The position numbers were made by a program, and so were the translations under genes. Below, piece after piece: positions 50,573 through 63,265 of a stretch of DNA of 64,000 bases. Under the pieces are notes generated by a model. The model was given only the letters and a program-made list of their open reading frames with translations. It was not told where the DNA came from and searched no databases. Positions within the stretch are counted from its first letter, which is position 1. Each line of letters starts with the position of its first letter. This DNA comes from Acanthopleura granulata. Taxonomy: Eukaryota > Mollusca > Polyplacophora > Chitonida > Chitonidae. The stretch lies in assembly GCA_016165875.1 (NCBI GenBank), contig JABBOT010000003.1, positions 27,174,983 to 27,238,982 on the forward strand, read 5' to 3'.

Positions 50573-53500
50573 GGGACTTTATATATGTTCCTTTTTTTTA
50601 CAACTTGCATTTGAGTTATAAGCTGTGGGGTGCACTGAAAACAATCCTGATATAAGCTGCGTGAAATAGAAGGAAGTCGGTGGTGAAAAACACACAGGGT
50701 GGTCAGTATTGAATGTATCAATTTGACACAAAATGTCTCAGCGGGATTATAAAACATTTGCAGGCTTTGTACTCAAATCCTATTTTTGAGCTTTGCTCTT
50801 TAGGGACATTCGATCAATTTATTCATTCAGGTGACATTTCTCGCCCAGAAACCTTTAAAGAGCATAATAATAGGTGTTCCTTGGTCATTCTATGTGCAGG
50901 GCTGTTTACATTAGTCAAAGCGTTGGAATGTCGATGTCTGTCAATAAATTTAAAGTAACTCTGTACACTTAGTATAACATCAACAATGGTGCTTAAAAAA
51001 TTTCAAATGTAGCAATTTAGACTTAAAATATTGATGGTCTTTAATCTTACCAAAGAAACTGATAAGGAGAAGAAAATAGCCAAATTTGATTATTTTTACT
51101 CTATCTCTTGAAGAAAATATATTTTCGCAAATCACTGAGATCATGTTTTAACACTGTCAGTGACCAATGAGACTGATGCCTAATATATAAACTGGATTTT
51201 TCCACTCAGACGATGGAGTTTACATTTGCTGACCTAGACCAGACGTTATTGTCAAATCACGGCTTGTTGACGCGGACTGCACGATATCTACTCCCAAATA
51301 TACGCATTCACGTATCATATCATAAATTTCTAATTACAAAGCCGACGGTGACGTTCTTATTCACCGAATCAAAAAATATAAAAATGCATGTCATTAAATT
51401 AGGTGCTAATCTGGTCACAGTCACTTGGGGATGGTAATACCTTGAGATTCTTATTCATGGTAATAGTAATGCTCATGGATTTCACGTCCTTAAATCAAAA
51501 ATTATCTTATGCATTGAAACTACGGGGTGGAAACAAACAGTCGCCTCAAAATTCTTATTTCTCCCGACTGCCAAGAAATATGCAATCAAATATATGTCCT
51601 TGAATTAGATTGCGCAGTACTCAATGAAACGGGGAGAGCGGAAGAAACGCCTGGAAATTCAATAAGTGGAGCATTATATCAAACGATTGTAGCAGAAGTC
51701 TGACACTTGTGACAGATGTAGGTCTGACATTAACAACATTTCTTTACCACACTGACATTTTCCTCCCTTTCAATCCCTCATGGAGCATACAGCCGCGAGA
51801 CCAGACCGTTGAGGCTACAATTGTTGTAGACAATCACACACAATATCGGCATCTACAGTGGCGTGATATTGGCTCCAACTCGTTCACAGTGGCACTATTA
51901 GTCTCAGAAAGCGGTCTTTGGTGGTCTGGAGAAAGTAATAATTTCTGCCTAAGAAAACAATTGGGCACCAAACTGTTAGCAAAGAATAACCCTTATGGCA
52001 TGGGTTTGACTGGATTGGAGCTTCATTATAAATTGGTTTCATGCTTGAATGCAAATGTCTTCTTAAAAAAGGGCAACACCCTATTCTGCTCGGATCAAAG
52101 TCCAGCAATTTATTCGTCCACGGAGACAGCATTCAATTAGACAAAATTGGCTATATCAGAAAACAATACGAATTGAAATCTCGAGGAGAACATAACCAGT
52201 GTGTCCTCTGACGCTGTCTTCATATAAATGCTCACATCTAGGGTCACTTGTGGTTTGTTACATGTTCAGAGGAAAAAGATAAATAATTTGAATCAGAGAC
52301 TAAACCAATCGAGGATTTTTTCTAATTACCCGCTTAAGAGATCATTTTACGAAATCATTTTGTCATTATGTTAGGAATTTAAAGTTCAAAAATTAAAATT
52401 CAATGTGAATGGTCGACTGATATGTGTAATATGTGTTCACGGAAATGACATCGGTGTTGATTTAACATTGCTGACAACCAGTCTGCACTGATCCGTCAGG
52501 GATAAGTGTAGAAATCCTGATTTCAATTCTAATGGAAACGGTACCCCCATAAACAGTCCTTTTCAGATTGTGAGCCTCTAGATTGTAAGATCTAAATGTA
52601 TAACTTTACATCCGTCAAATCTTACCAACAACGACACGGAATGAATAAGCCTATCGCATAAGAGGATGGCGTTAATCCGCTGACCCTCGCTCTCTACTAA
52701 ATCCTCTGATTTAGTTATGGCATGTTTAATGTTAAGTGCTTCTGGCCTCCTAACCTGCTTTGCCATCTCTTGTAGCGTGTCGTGTATGTTATAATAGTAA
52801 CGTATACCCAGGTGTGTAAGACGATGCATGTTTTAGATTTGAGATATGACGATTAAGTCTGACTTCGCGTATTTTATTCTTTTATCGTTTTGATATGCAA
52901 AGAAAAGAGCGAAACGAACGTCTGGAGATTCGGGTAAATGAAGCAAATGACTGATGCTACTTCAATGGCTATTGCACTTTCAAAACTCTCTCTGCATTCA
53001 CCTTCCAACAACCTGAAACCGATGAGCCTGTGTAGGGCATGAATTGAAAACTACAGATTAAAGTAATGAGAATAGGTATTCGGATTACTCTGAGGGTATG
53101 ATGGATTGTTCTTGGCTTTCGCCAGTGTAACAACGAAATTTGAATCTTCCGTATTAACAACCAGCTCATGTTCGTCGGATATCTCTGAGCAGTTTAAGCT
53201 CTTAGTGGTTTGTGTAAGAAGTCTGGCGGAAAACAAAGCCGATAAGACGATAAAATTTGCCCCTGGGCTAAATGCATGATTATCTGTTGACTCTTGCGTT
53301 AAACAATCACGAAGCCTGTGAGACAAGAAGTTTGGACGGCTAGACAAGCCGATTTTCCAATCCATGTTTATACTCTTGACTGTAAGCAGGGGGGTTGTGG
53401 GCGATATCTTTGAATTCTACACCGCACGGAGTTTCTGTTCAATCCCAGACTCGAAAAGTGTCGAAATTCCATGATTAAGCTTTTCTCGAGGCTATTTTGG

Positions 53501-54572
53501 CTGCTTTGGTTTGATTGCTTTATAGAAGGTGGTATTGCTATGCCCGCAATATTCCAAGCATGTTGTTGCGAATTAAGGTCGATGGATACCACTTGGCTTT
53601 CACCATCATGTATGCAAATAGAACTTCGCAGGCCAGTAAAAATCCGTGTCTGATATTTGGAAAAGATTGTCAGTTGTTTGCCAGAGTTTCCCCGTTTGGG
53701 CTGGGCAATCTCCATTCCTGCGTGTGGACATGTCAGTGAAATTTGCTTGAGTACACCAATCAATCAATTGGTAAAGTCAAATTTTCCAGACACCAGCCAA
53801 TGGAGGGACTTATTTACTTAACTATTTCATTGATGCTTAATAAAAAGAAATAATCGTGAATATAATAATGGGATGAAAGTCAGTTTTATGGCTGTCAAAA
53901 TACTGGCGAACTTATACACGTGTGACGCACAGACTTGAAAAGAATAATGGTGGAAGAAAGCTGGTCATCATAGGGAGGGCCCTACGAACGCTTCTCTTCG
54001 TATGAATTTCTTACTATATGTACTTTCATACATTGTTACAATGTTTGGGTCGCCCCAAGTCAAAAAATCAAGTCAACTGCCTTGCGACCCATAAAAACCT
54101 AGTCAAATTTTTTGGCTCGGCTTAGTCGACCCAAACATTTTGGGTCACATTTTGTGAGATGCTGTATTTTTGAGGTCGACAAGTGAAATCGACCCAAGCA
54201 TTTTTGAACCAAATCCTTTAGCTCCCACAAATGCCTCTTTTCATGGTCTCGACCCAAAATAACAAGGTCAGATTTTTATGACATGGTGTTTGACGCCTAT
54301 AACTGAGTTGATTTTTTTAGTCAAATATTTTTATCTTGTAGAAGAGCCTGTTTTTATGCACTCACCGCAAAATACTCAGTCCAATTTCTCCTGACATGAA
54401 ATCTCACCCAAATTCATTGAGTCAGCATCAACTAACCCCAATTAAAAAGTGCATCCTTAACTGTAAACATAGGAGATATTCTAAGAGAGATAAATGTAAG
54501 AAACCCCAATTTATTGTAACTACATATTTCAACATTATATGAGGGCCCTCCCTGGCCATCATAGAATGGGAC

Positions 54573-54668
54573 GGCTGTCCCCGGGCTCTGCACGGCTTCC
54601 GCCCGCCATAAAAGTGGCCGCCTTTGTATGCGTGAAATATACGGCATAAAACACCAATCAAAGAAAAA
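54573..54668 (+). mobile_element. MetaSINE remnant inside the 3.76-kb element
   Basis: GTCCCCGGGCTCTGCACGGC, then TTCCGCCCGCCATAA, a shortened GGCCGCC-GTAT block, GTGAAATA, and CGGCATAAAACACCAATCAA with an A-rich tail. The tRNA head and the TTCTTGAGTA segment are missing. It is nested, so it was either carried by the element or inserted after it arrived. Confidence 0.85.
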
Positions 54669-56734
54669 AGTAAATATAGAATATGTGAAGATGTGCATAT
54701 AATTGTTAGCCGTTTAGGTTGTATTCAGTTGTGTTTGAGTCCTAGCTGCCATCTGGCCTGAAAGGTTGACTTCCTTATGAATGTACATATGTGAAATTTG
54801 GCAGAAAATGGGTAGATCTATACCTGGATTTATGCTGTGTATGTATATACATATAGAATGTGTCGAGACAAATCACTTATTGAATCATTTCTAATTATTT
54901 CTTGTTGTCTTGTAAGACAATGACATGGACTAAACTATGCAACAAATTTTAAATAACATACATATCCTTTTACATCCCTCCATAAGGCACTCTAGTATGC
55001 ACCCACATTTTGGGAGATTCCTTGCGATAGTGGTGTAAAATCAGTCATTCCGAGTTTATCTGGAAATCATTACAGGCCTTTGGTTGTTCAAGAGATTTTC
55101 TGGGCAACTTTTGGATGGTAGCATAGCTTAGTTTTGAAGATATTTACCGATAAAAGTCCTCAATCAGAAGGAAGAACACGAAACACATAGTAACGATTAT
55201 AGGGGCATGAAAACATGTGGAGAAGTACTTTCACCGAAGCCCTCAGTGTCAGTACGTTTAACGAAATAAACCGTGTGTTACTGTAAAATATTAAATTAAA
55301 AAACATTAAAACATAAATTATAGCATAGAGGCAAAAGTGTGTGAAAATGAAACTTTTACATTGACAAACTCAAAGGTACAAGCGTTCTCTTTCACAAGAG
55401 CGAAACAACAGCGCCATATTACTTTTTATTTTCTAATCTGCTTTAGTAGGTGGCGGTTTTTGCCACCCACACCCACCGAAAATGGTCGCCTATTCAGCTT
55501 TATAAACTGAATTAATGGGATAATAGGATAACAACATATTTATTTTATAACTATTACAAAGGAGTACATACCGGGTAGGTTATGCTTTCATGGTTTCCAA
55601 GCAAAGGTCCCAGGCAATTTTGGGCCCCTCTATATCTTTGCCCTCTTGAATTTTCATGAACATATTATTTAGCAAATATCCTGAAACATTTGCAGCTTTG
55701 CATTTCATATGACTGTACTACATTTGTTGACCAGTTGTTTTCTATAGGGTTTTGTGCACAACAATGACTTTCCATAACATTGATGTTAGCAGTTGAGTCT
55801 CCGATTTTGTGCAAGGTCTCAAGTTAGCTGAAAGTCCTCAAACTATCATCAAGTAGTGCCAGTTTTCAGTTGACAAAATACATTTAGCTGATGTCACTCA
55901 CCAGTTACAAGCGGTGGTTGTATATTCGTAGGATCCATAAAACATAAAATATAGCATAGAGGCCGAAAATTTTCCCCCAATACAAGCTTGACATAAATTT
56001 ACAGTAAGCATGTATTGTATTGTGTATGTATGTGTTGCCTTGACCGAATTTCACGTGCAGCAGTAATACAAATAATGACGATATTTTGGACTTATTTGGT
56101 GCTCACACTAACCAAAAGAAAATAGAAATGGTAAGGATGTAGTTGCAAAATTTTGTTAGAGAAAATGTCTTCAGTCTTACAGTATATCACGTTCTAGTGC
56201 AAACTAATGCCATGAGTTAGGGAAGAAAAGATCGACATAAAATGGTGCAAAGTACTACTGCTGCTGGGTCCTCAATTACAGACACAATAACTTTGCACTT
56301 TGTACACTGAGAAGAGTGACGAATTATACTGGAAATTAACTGGTCACCAGTTACAAGAAGAATAAAATTTGAAGAAGAGCAGTAGATCCATTTCACTGCC
56401 CTTGGATTCCAGTTGACATTTGGTATATAGCAGTTGTTTTCTGTTTGTCTTTTTGTGGATCCATGAATCAAGATTCTGTGTAATATGCTCCAGAGGCACT
56501 TGTATCAGAGTTATGTACCCCTTCCTTTTAACTAAAATTTGCAGTTGAAGAGGTAAGTGTACACTATACTAATTTAGTAGAGAACGAGGGGCAGATAACT
56601 CTGATATTGCCTCTGGTTTTTTTCATCATAAACACTCTTACAGTTTTAGTACGATTTCAGACAATCTTGGTTCAAGAGAAAACTATCTTAGGATACATAA
56701 CTCGACATGTAAATTTTTTATTTTGGTGATGAAT

Positions 56735-56960
56735 TATCCGTCTCTCTGTCCGTTCATCCACCATGATAACATTTCTTTCAAAACGCTACTATACCTCTAC
56801 GGTTTTTGCATGACTTCAATGAAACTCGCTTCAAGTGTAGACAAGTATTGAACTTTGATGACCGGTTGTCCGTCTGTGTCTGTTCATACAGCATATGTTA
56901 ACATTTCTTTCACAATGCTACTAATTAGTGTTACAGTTTTTATCCAATTTGAACACAACT
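56735..56960 (+). repeat. Diverged tandem pair of about 125-bp units
   Basis: Both units share a GATGA-..-TCCGTCT, CTGT-CGTTCAT, AACATTTCTTTCA, ACGCTACTA/ATGCTACTA, and ACGGTTTTTGC/ACAGTTTTTATC order. They lie inside the 3.76-kb element. No coding potential is evident. Confidence 0.65.
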
Positions 56961-57562
56961 TAGTATAAGAGTATTTCGTAGAAATGATTTTCAACTTTCA
57001 ATGTCCGTTAAAATTCTGTTCCAACGAGTCAAGGTACTTCCCGTCAGAGACTCTGGTTGTATAATATATTTTGTTTGTATGTTGCTAAGTTTGCAAACCA
57101 CAAGAATCAGTTTAAATATCAGCAGGATCTGTGAATGAGTTTTGTACATTTCTCGACTTTCTGGATTCTGATCGGTCATTCTTTTACATAATTACTTAAA
57201 AATATTATGAATGTTATATAGGAGTCTCATACATTTAGTGAGTTTTGTAGTCTTTCTTCAAATGTTTGCAATTTTTTGTTTTATCCTCTGAATATACCTG
57301 GGTACACATGTATGATATGCTGCAGGGTATTCAAAAACAAGGTTGGTGAAGGCAATAACACTAGTTTGCAAACTTTTGGTTCTTTCTTCTTGCATATCTA
57401 CGCATTGTTGTGCAAATCAGAAAAAAAATACTCCTTGTTTAATTCACTTCTGTGTTGTGTTGCAGAAAACTGGCAGAATTTATTGTGAAGTTGCTTTCAC
57501 AGTGTGACTCTAAAGGTTTTGGCTGAATTCCTAGGGTCAAGACAATCAGGGTAACCCTAACT

Positions 57563-57710
57563 GTTTGGGTCGAGGCGACACTATTGCCTTCGGTTGGGGC
57601 TACCCTATTGGTTTGGGTCGGGGCGAGCCAAATAGTTTGGTTCGGGTCGCACCAAATACTTTGGGTCGGGGACATTAGTTTGGGTCGGAGTGACCCTAAA
57701 AATTTGGCTA
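57563..57710 (+). repeat. 24-bp TTTGGGTCGGGGCGA minisatellite near the element's right end
   Basis: About six units of 19-25 bases start with TTTGGGTCG or a variant, at roughly 57,563, 57,587, 57,611, 57,635, 57,659 and 57,678. The consensus is itself a near-palindrome: TTTGGGTCG followed by CGA-CCAAATA. The left end of the element carries scattered units of the same motif in the opposite sense (GTCGACCCAAACATTTT near 54,131). Subterminal repeats like this often serve as transposase binding sites in DNA transposons. Confidence 0.75.
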
Positions 57711-58560
57711 AGACTTGGTTACGTCACAACCATACCTGAAATGTTTGGGACGAAAGTGGCCAGGTGTTTTGGGGTCGAAACAACCCAATCCTTGTAATAG
57801 TGAGGATCTTAGTTTTTAACGTTGTTTTGATAACGCTGGTTTTGACTGAGTGATGCCATGCGAATGTCTGTTTAGATGCCTAAATTGTATATGTAGGTCT
57901 GATAGAATTTGGCGATGCAACTTTTAATCGGAAGTCATTTTGTCCTCAAACATCTAAACCATCATTGAAAGTGCAACTGAAAAGAGTAAATCAGCCAAGA
58001 AGCGTTGTTTGCTTCCGCACTCTCGCTCAAAGCCGAAATTCATCGAATATATACATTGCGTTATTGGTTCCAATGTCGCCAGGTATCATCATATAGAATG
58101 GTCTTGAATTAACACAGGAAAATCAACACAAAGAGGCACCCTGTAGCACCAGTGACACATATATCGAGATGACACAAACAATACGAGGTGTTGTGTAACA
58201 TGGAAGGGGCTGTTATTCAGGCGCCCAATCGACCAAATTTCTTTAAGAATCTTTATACACTCTTTGATCGCTTTGTTTCTAGCCGGCTGATTCACATTAA
58301 GCGATGACCTGGCAGCAGCCAATCCTTAAATGACAAATAACACAGGATCGAATCCGGATCTCGCTGAATCGACTTTGTATTACAATCTAGGCGGTTGTCG
58401 GCCACGGTGGCTCACTCAATAAATTGTGTGTCGATTAAAATATGTTGTGGACTGGCTATAAAAGCTAAGCGTATACCATATCCAGATATAGGTACTTGTG
58501 TTGTAGTTGGACACGGAGCAGCCCTGGTACTACATGAATTGATAAGATATCACTTAGGTA

Positions 58561-58716
58561 GTTATTCATTTGATTTGTGTTTTACGCCCCACTGAAGAAT
58601 ATTTCACTTATACGACGGTGGCCATCATTATGGTGGGAGGAAACCGGGCAGAGCCTGGGGGAAATCCACGACATTCCGCAGTTTGCTGGCAGACCTTCCC
58701 ACGTTCGGCCGCAGAG
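58561..58716 (-). mobile_element. MetaSINE, head-truncated, right arm only
   Basis: The tail GTTTTACGCCCCACTGAAGA, the CTTATACGACGGTGGCCATC segment, GGTGGGAGGAAACCGGGCAG, and a CTGGCAGACCTTCCCACGTT segment are all present. The element stops at GGCCGCAGAG, before the tRNA-like head. The body is close to the 63.3-kb copy, so it is fairly young. The left arm has no SINE at the matching place. Confidence 0.9.
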
Positions 58717-60744
58717 TACAAGATATTAGTGGCGTATCATTTATCATTTCACATTTCTCATCTATCAATAGTACAGGGTATCGTAATTATAAAGGAGGAA
58801 TTGTCTTCTTCAGCCGGCAACACGCAATATTGTTGAATAGATTACACAGCCGTAAAAGTCCTCTTAGCTTTTTTTTCTGTTTCTATAGATCCTGGACCTT
58901 AAAAGTTTTTCTTTATATCTAATAACTGCAACACACGATAAATTCTTATAACTCCTGACAGAAATTATCCCATTTCACTGAAACATAATGTGTCCAGGTC
59001 CCTGCATTGCACTTCTCTCCTTTTACATTTAACAACTGAAAATTCAATAAATCTGCCAAACCATTCGACTGATTCCTGGCAGATGTCTTGACACCTGTAA
59101 TGAAAATAGATCTGGTACCATTTGGGCTGATGTACCTTTCTGTCATTTTCCTTATGGTAAGCATGTCGATTTCAGCACAGCACATTATGGTGTGTGGGGG
59201 TCAGGCCTAGTATTACATTAGTGTGCTGCTAATCCCATGATGGCCCCGTGTCTAGACCATTAAGAGTAGAATTTATCGCCTATCAGGTTATATAGAATTA
59301 GATACGTTGGAGATGTGCAATGTCCCCGTCTCTACCACAGAAACACGATACCCACACCGTGTTTGGTAGTTATAACACGTAGTCAGAAGAAGAACATGCC
59401 GACATAACGAGACATGTATATTGGTGACGAAATTTGGGACGAATCCATAGAAATGGCTGCTCTGATACGCTTGTGAGCTATTTAACTTCGGGGAAAACAA
59501 ACGTTTACATAAACAACAGAAACGAAAAAGTAACAATTCTTTTAGGATAACATGGCTCATATTACATTTTAAATTAATTTCCATTTAAATTTTCAACCGT
59601 TTTTATTTGACATCTCTTGCAATCAAGAAACAGATTTGTCAATTCCGTTGGTATTCATTTCTGTTATATAAGACAGGTCGTGCTGATTTGACACTATGCA
59701 CAACAAATTCGTTACGGGCAAATGCCCCATTCATATCTTCATGTATACAATTTGTACAAACAATTTCGTTTCTGGTCCATGGGCTCTTGATAGAAACTGT
59801 CTACGTAGCTGCATTTAACAAGAACCTGTCTGGTGGTAACCTGCTGTCGGAGACAAATTGCAGCTCTGGGGACTTAGCGGAAACCTCGTCCGCCAACGGA
59901 AACCGGCTAGACGGTTATCTCGAAAAATATTTACCCTTGCTCTGTCATGATGGTGAACAATTAAAACGTAAAAAACAAAACAGGGTCATTCATATCAATA
60001 CCCAGGTGAATTCCATGATTTAATAAATATTGTAAGCCTTGTTAGAGAACACGGAGCTTTCTTGTATAGATACTATAATGTATAACGGTGATAATAATGC
60101 ATTATTTCTGAACTTCGACTACGAGTTACATGTATATCTCTTTGAAAACTTTTTATTGGGATATATTAGTCCCATTGTGGACACCGCGAGACTTGCCTAC
60201 TACGAGATTTTCCAAGAATCTATCCTAATACCCACCATTCCCCCCAAATCGTCTGGGGGCGCCTAAGGCAGCGTATATTTTACGTGTAAGTAGTTCAGCC
60301 GCTTCAATCAGCGTATTAGGTATTTGGATTTTGATATTTTTTCACAACAAATAGATAAAAAATAACTGTACTTCAAGAAGCTACACATCGCGTCGAATAG
60401 TTGAGGTAGATCGAGCTGCCATTCAGTATTTATCACAATCGAAGTTTATGCTCTGTATTTATTGAAGGGTGAAAATAGTTCCGTCCGTGGATATTGCATA
60501 ATTGATGAAACAGAGTGGTCTCCTCCAATCTTCATAATTTCAAAATGGTTTGTATCTATGTGAGAGTCGCTGTCTAGCACGTTAACCATCTTGGTAGTGA
60601 CTCTTAACTGAGAATGATATTAGTCCTTCTAATCACCGAAAGGTCTAGTAGTGTACTTTTACGAAAGGGTCCCGCCATATCACATGCGTCGTAAGGAGCT
60701 ACCAGACTCATTTGTCTCGTTCTTACTATATGAAAGTATATAAT

Positions 60745-61000
60745 AATCATGTTGAAAAACGGAAGCTGTTAGAGGGTATTATGATAGAGAATACATCAGA
60801 GAAATATACTTCTTTGCTTTAGAAAAGCGGAACGTTAATATATCACAGAAATATGTGTTCATTTTTAACATTGCCATTAAAGGGTTGTATCTTTCGAGGT
60901 TACCTAAAATACAGATATCTGCTTAAATTACTCATCTAGAGGTAACTCTAGTTATAGGGCCAGACATTTTCTTCTAACCAGTGAAGAACTCATTTATACC
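60745..61000 (+). repeat. Dispersed repeat, copy 2 of a direct pair
   Basis: Same orientation as 7,293-7,480. Both contain GAAAAACGGAAGCT and, further on, CTAACCAGTGAA followed shortly by TTTATA. This copy has about 60 more bases between the anchors. Confidence 0.6.
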
Positions 61001-62369
61001 GTGATATGTACAACATAATCCTTTGAGCTTTCGAGCAATTGAAGACAAAAATGCTATAATTATCACGAATTAAGCGAATTTTATATCACGTATTGAATTT
61101 AACTGTCAACAACATCTTTGAACCGGTAGATTATGATAGATGCAGTCTAATGTAGGCCATTCAGTGATTTGTCCTAAGTCTGTGTGTATCACAAAAGTCA
61201 TATAAAACATGTTCAAAGTTAAGTTTGCCTAAAATGTTGGACAATATTATGTTTATTTCCGTAAAGCTCTTTTTATAACAGCTCCAACGACAGTGGAAAT
61301 TGACATTTGACCGTGCTCCGTCGGCTAGAATGAAACGCGGCCATTATGTCAGAGCTGTGATATAATTGTTCCAAGCGTGGAGCGCTCTTGCCACTTGAGA
61401 CTGTAGTAAGCTGTTAGGCTTGTGGTTGAAACTAGTAAATATGTAATATGTATATTTATAACATGAAATGACCAAGAAACTTCCTTGCGCCAGTACACAA
61501 TGGCCTGAAAATACTTTGGATCGTTGTTCACACATGAACTTGTTATAATTAAAATATATAACATTAAAACAGTGTCCTGTCCCTATGCTATTGCATGTTA
61601 CATTGGCAGTCAACTCAGAACATTAACTTCGCAGCTTATAAACAGCTGATGTCTCCTAGCTCTCTGACTGGTCGATTCCTTATAAGTTTAAAAGTATTAG
61701 CGCCTTCAGATCACCAGTCGGCACCAAATACTCCACACTTCAAACGAAGATAATTCAGCAACAAATTCACACAAATTCTAACAGGTTATAGGATTCAAAA
61801 GACAATTTTGTAATGTCTTTAATGAAGAGTAAGTCGGTCCTGAGCTGTCTTTTACTTTAAGATTTTACACTGATATTCCACTGCACATGGGCATTGTAAA
61901 TCGATCGACATACTTGATCATGCCATGGAATTGAAAACATTTAAATTGACACCAATTACCCGTCATATCATTCTTCACACTGTTTTTCGTTAAACACTGT
62001 ACATGTACTTTTCCATATGAATTCTGAAAAATGAAAAATAAAGCCTAGCTAAGTAAGTTTTCAAGATATGGCGAATTAAAACCACGCCACTCATGGATAC
62101 ACGGAGCAGTATGTCTTTTTTTCCCTCTAGTTTTTGACAGATTTCTCATTTGACAAGTTAAAGTAAACGTGTAAGACACCTTGTGCTGTTCAAAAGGCTG
62201 ATGGTGCTTCCGTTCGATATCATAAATCACAATACAGTAATATACCTGCCATGTGCAAGAAATACTTGACTTTCGCGAGCTCAGCTGTCTTGACAGGTGC
62301 AGTTGAGATCGTTAAACATTTGGCAATAAAAACGTGTTTATTTCATGAACGTAAAAATGAAGATTAACA

Positions 62370-62970
62370 GCTCAAGGCATGCCATCCCAACTACGAAGCA
62401 CGCATTTTCTGATTCCAGGATGAAATAAGCTGAAGGTGATACAAAAATGGAACTAAGAAGGCAAAAGGCGAGTTAACTGACATTTTGTGTATGAAAGTTG
62501 ACACAGATTACAGGGTGGAGAGTAAAAACACAGAAACGACATCCAATTGTGTAAAGATACCACTATAGGAGAAGGAAAATGATAAACAAATGGCTTGTTC
62601 AACTCTCAGACAGCAATACGCCTAACACAAGGTCAAACAAAGAATCACGAAGACGCTTGAATAAGTTCAATACATATATTTGAGCAAAATAGACAAATAG
62701 TACAACTGACAGTGATATACGAAACAATAGAGATAATTACAAAATATATAATTTCTTACTGATGATAGCGTTCAAATAAGGATAGGATATTCAGGCTTCC
62801 AAAGCCAAGTCAGTCCACGTAAATGTAGAAACCACAGTCCTTTGGAATTGTCGAATTGAAGGACGCCGATGATATCCAATTGCCCGTGAGGGTGTAACTT
62901 CTCAGGGCGGACTTCTCAGCAGCGTCCGTGATGCCGAGCTGGCTATGTACGTTACAGTCCTTAGAGACTG
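62370..62970 (+). repeat. Composite repeat related to 40,070-40,240 and 24,587-25,040
   Basis: The first part (62,370-62,550) resembles 40,070-40,240: ACAGCTCAAGGC, a GATTC-AGGA-AA block, AAGCTG, and GGAGAG-AAAAAC-CAGAA. The second part (62,555-62,970) matches the 823-bp insert: AAATGGCTTGTT-AACTCTCA, AATACATATATTTGA, ACAAATAGT, TCAGTCCACGTAAATG. The two families abut here but are separate in IR-B. The LGITDA/RSYT frame fragment and the GTAAGAAA candidate donor are present on the minus strand. Confidence 0.7.
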
Positions 62971-63256
62971 ATTGGCGCACACCCTACAGCTACATACTAC
63001 CATATCTATCTAACCTATGAAAAATACACTCATGCCCTGAACGCCGCAATGAGTATACCCTATGACATATACAAAGCCCGGGAGATATAAATGTCGGCTT
63101 TCTCAAGCTTGGAATCTATGAACAAGACAACCACACGACGACTCGCTCAGCGTATCGGATAATGTTATACCTGGAAAACCAGCCATATCACACTTACTAA
63201 AGACATGGGATCTACCCAAACTATTATTCATTAGCCGCCATGAAAAGTCCACTAGA

Positions 63257-63265
63257 CTACCTACC
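63257..63265 (+). repeat. Target-site duplication, left
   Basis: CTACCTACC here is repeated exactly at 63,531-63,539, on either side of the SINE. Confidence 0.85.

Larger units (their letters stand above)
54036..57797. mobile_element. 3.76-kb element with terminal inverted repeats, right arm only
   Basis: The IR-B mirror match stops at about 53,995 and resumes at about 57,840. The left arm is continuous across the same point (about 21,822-21,846). The inserted DNA starts TTACAATGTTTGGGTCG and ends, read inverted, TTACAAGGATTGGGTTG, which is 14 of 17 identical. The similarity may extend outward by five bases (CATTG and CACTA). GACCCAAA/TTTGGGTC motifs are frequent in both terminal 300 bases. 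Inside are a SINE remnant (54,573-54,668), a duplicated 30-bp motif (55,312 and 55,940) and a diverged tandem pair (56,735-56,960). No long transposase frame exists, so it would be non-autonomous. I found no convincing target-site duplication and cannot assign a superfamily. A CACTA-type end is one guess. Confidence 0.75.
39240..60080 (-). repeat. IR-B right arm of a 41-kb imperfect palindrome
   Basis: This is the mirror copy of 19,345-35,400; matching blocks are listed with the left arm. It is 4.8 kb longer than the left arm, mostly because of a 3.76-kb element at 54,036-57,797 and about 1.2 kb of extra sequence at roughly 44,420-45,580. It also carries SINE pieces at 39,111-39,152, 50,534-50,572 and 58,561-58,716 that the left arm lacks. 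The 138-codon frame at 59,607-60,023 lies in a block that the left arm also has, but there it is broken by stops and a roughly 100-base length difference. It is therefore not annotated as a gene. Confidence 0.93.
60081..63256. other. Flank of IR-B with dispersed repeat copies, no gene recognised
   Basis: Short matches to elsewhere lie at 60,100-60,190 (mirror of 18,785-18,860), 60,745-61,000 (direct copy of 7,293-7,480), 62,370-62,550 (related to 40,070-40,240) and 62,555-62,970 (direct copy of 24,587-25,040). Between 61,000 and 62,340 I see only chance-size frames. Confidence 0.55.

Noticed and set aside
51709..52140. 143-codon plus-strand frame shared in its first 28 codons with 23,990-24,235 (minus)
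   Set aside because: The shared start is just the mirrored DNA. After that the frames part company through an indel and, in the left arm, the SINE insertion, so no common protein remains.
53051..53365. 104-codon minus-strand frame as a gene
   Set aside because: It is the opposite strand of the block mirrored at 22,443-22,784, and the two arms favour different frames, which suggests neither is coding.
58345..58420. tRNA-like B box (GATCGAATCC) and GGTGGCTCACTC A-box-like motif
   Set aside because: The B-box-like motif lies upstream of the A-box-like motif on the same strand, the wrong order for a tRNA gene or a tRNA-derived SINE, and no cloverleaf can be drawn.
59607..60023. 138-codon plus-strand open frame
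   Set aside because: The left arm carries the same DNA with stops and a length change of about 100 bases, so the frame is not conserved between copies.
19345..60080. IR-B as a simple assembly artefact (fold-back read or haplotype fusion)
   Set aside because: A fold-back would give near-identical arms, whereas these have arm-specific insertions with target duplications and varied divergence. A haplotype mis-join is not fully excluded without reads, but a second palindrome nearby and the high divergence of many blocks make it less likely.
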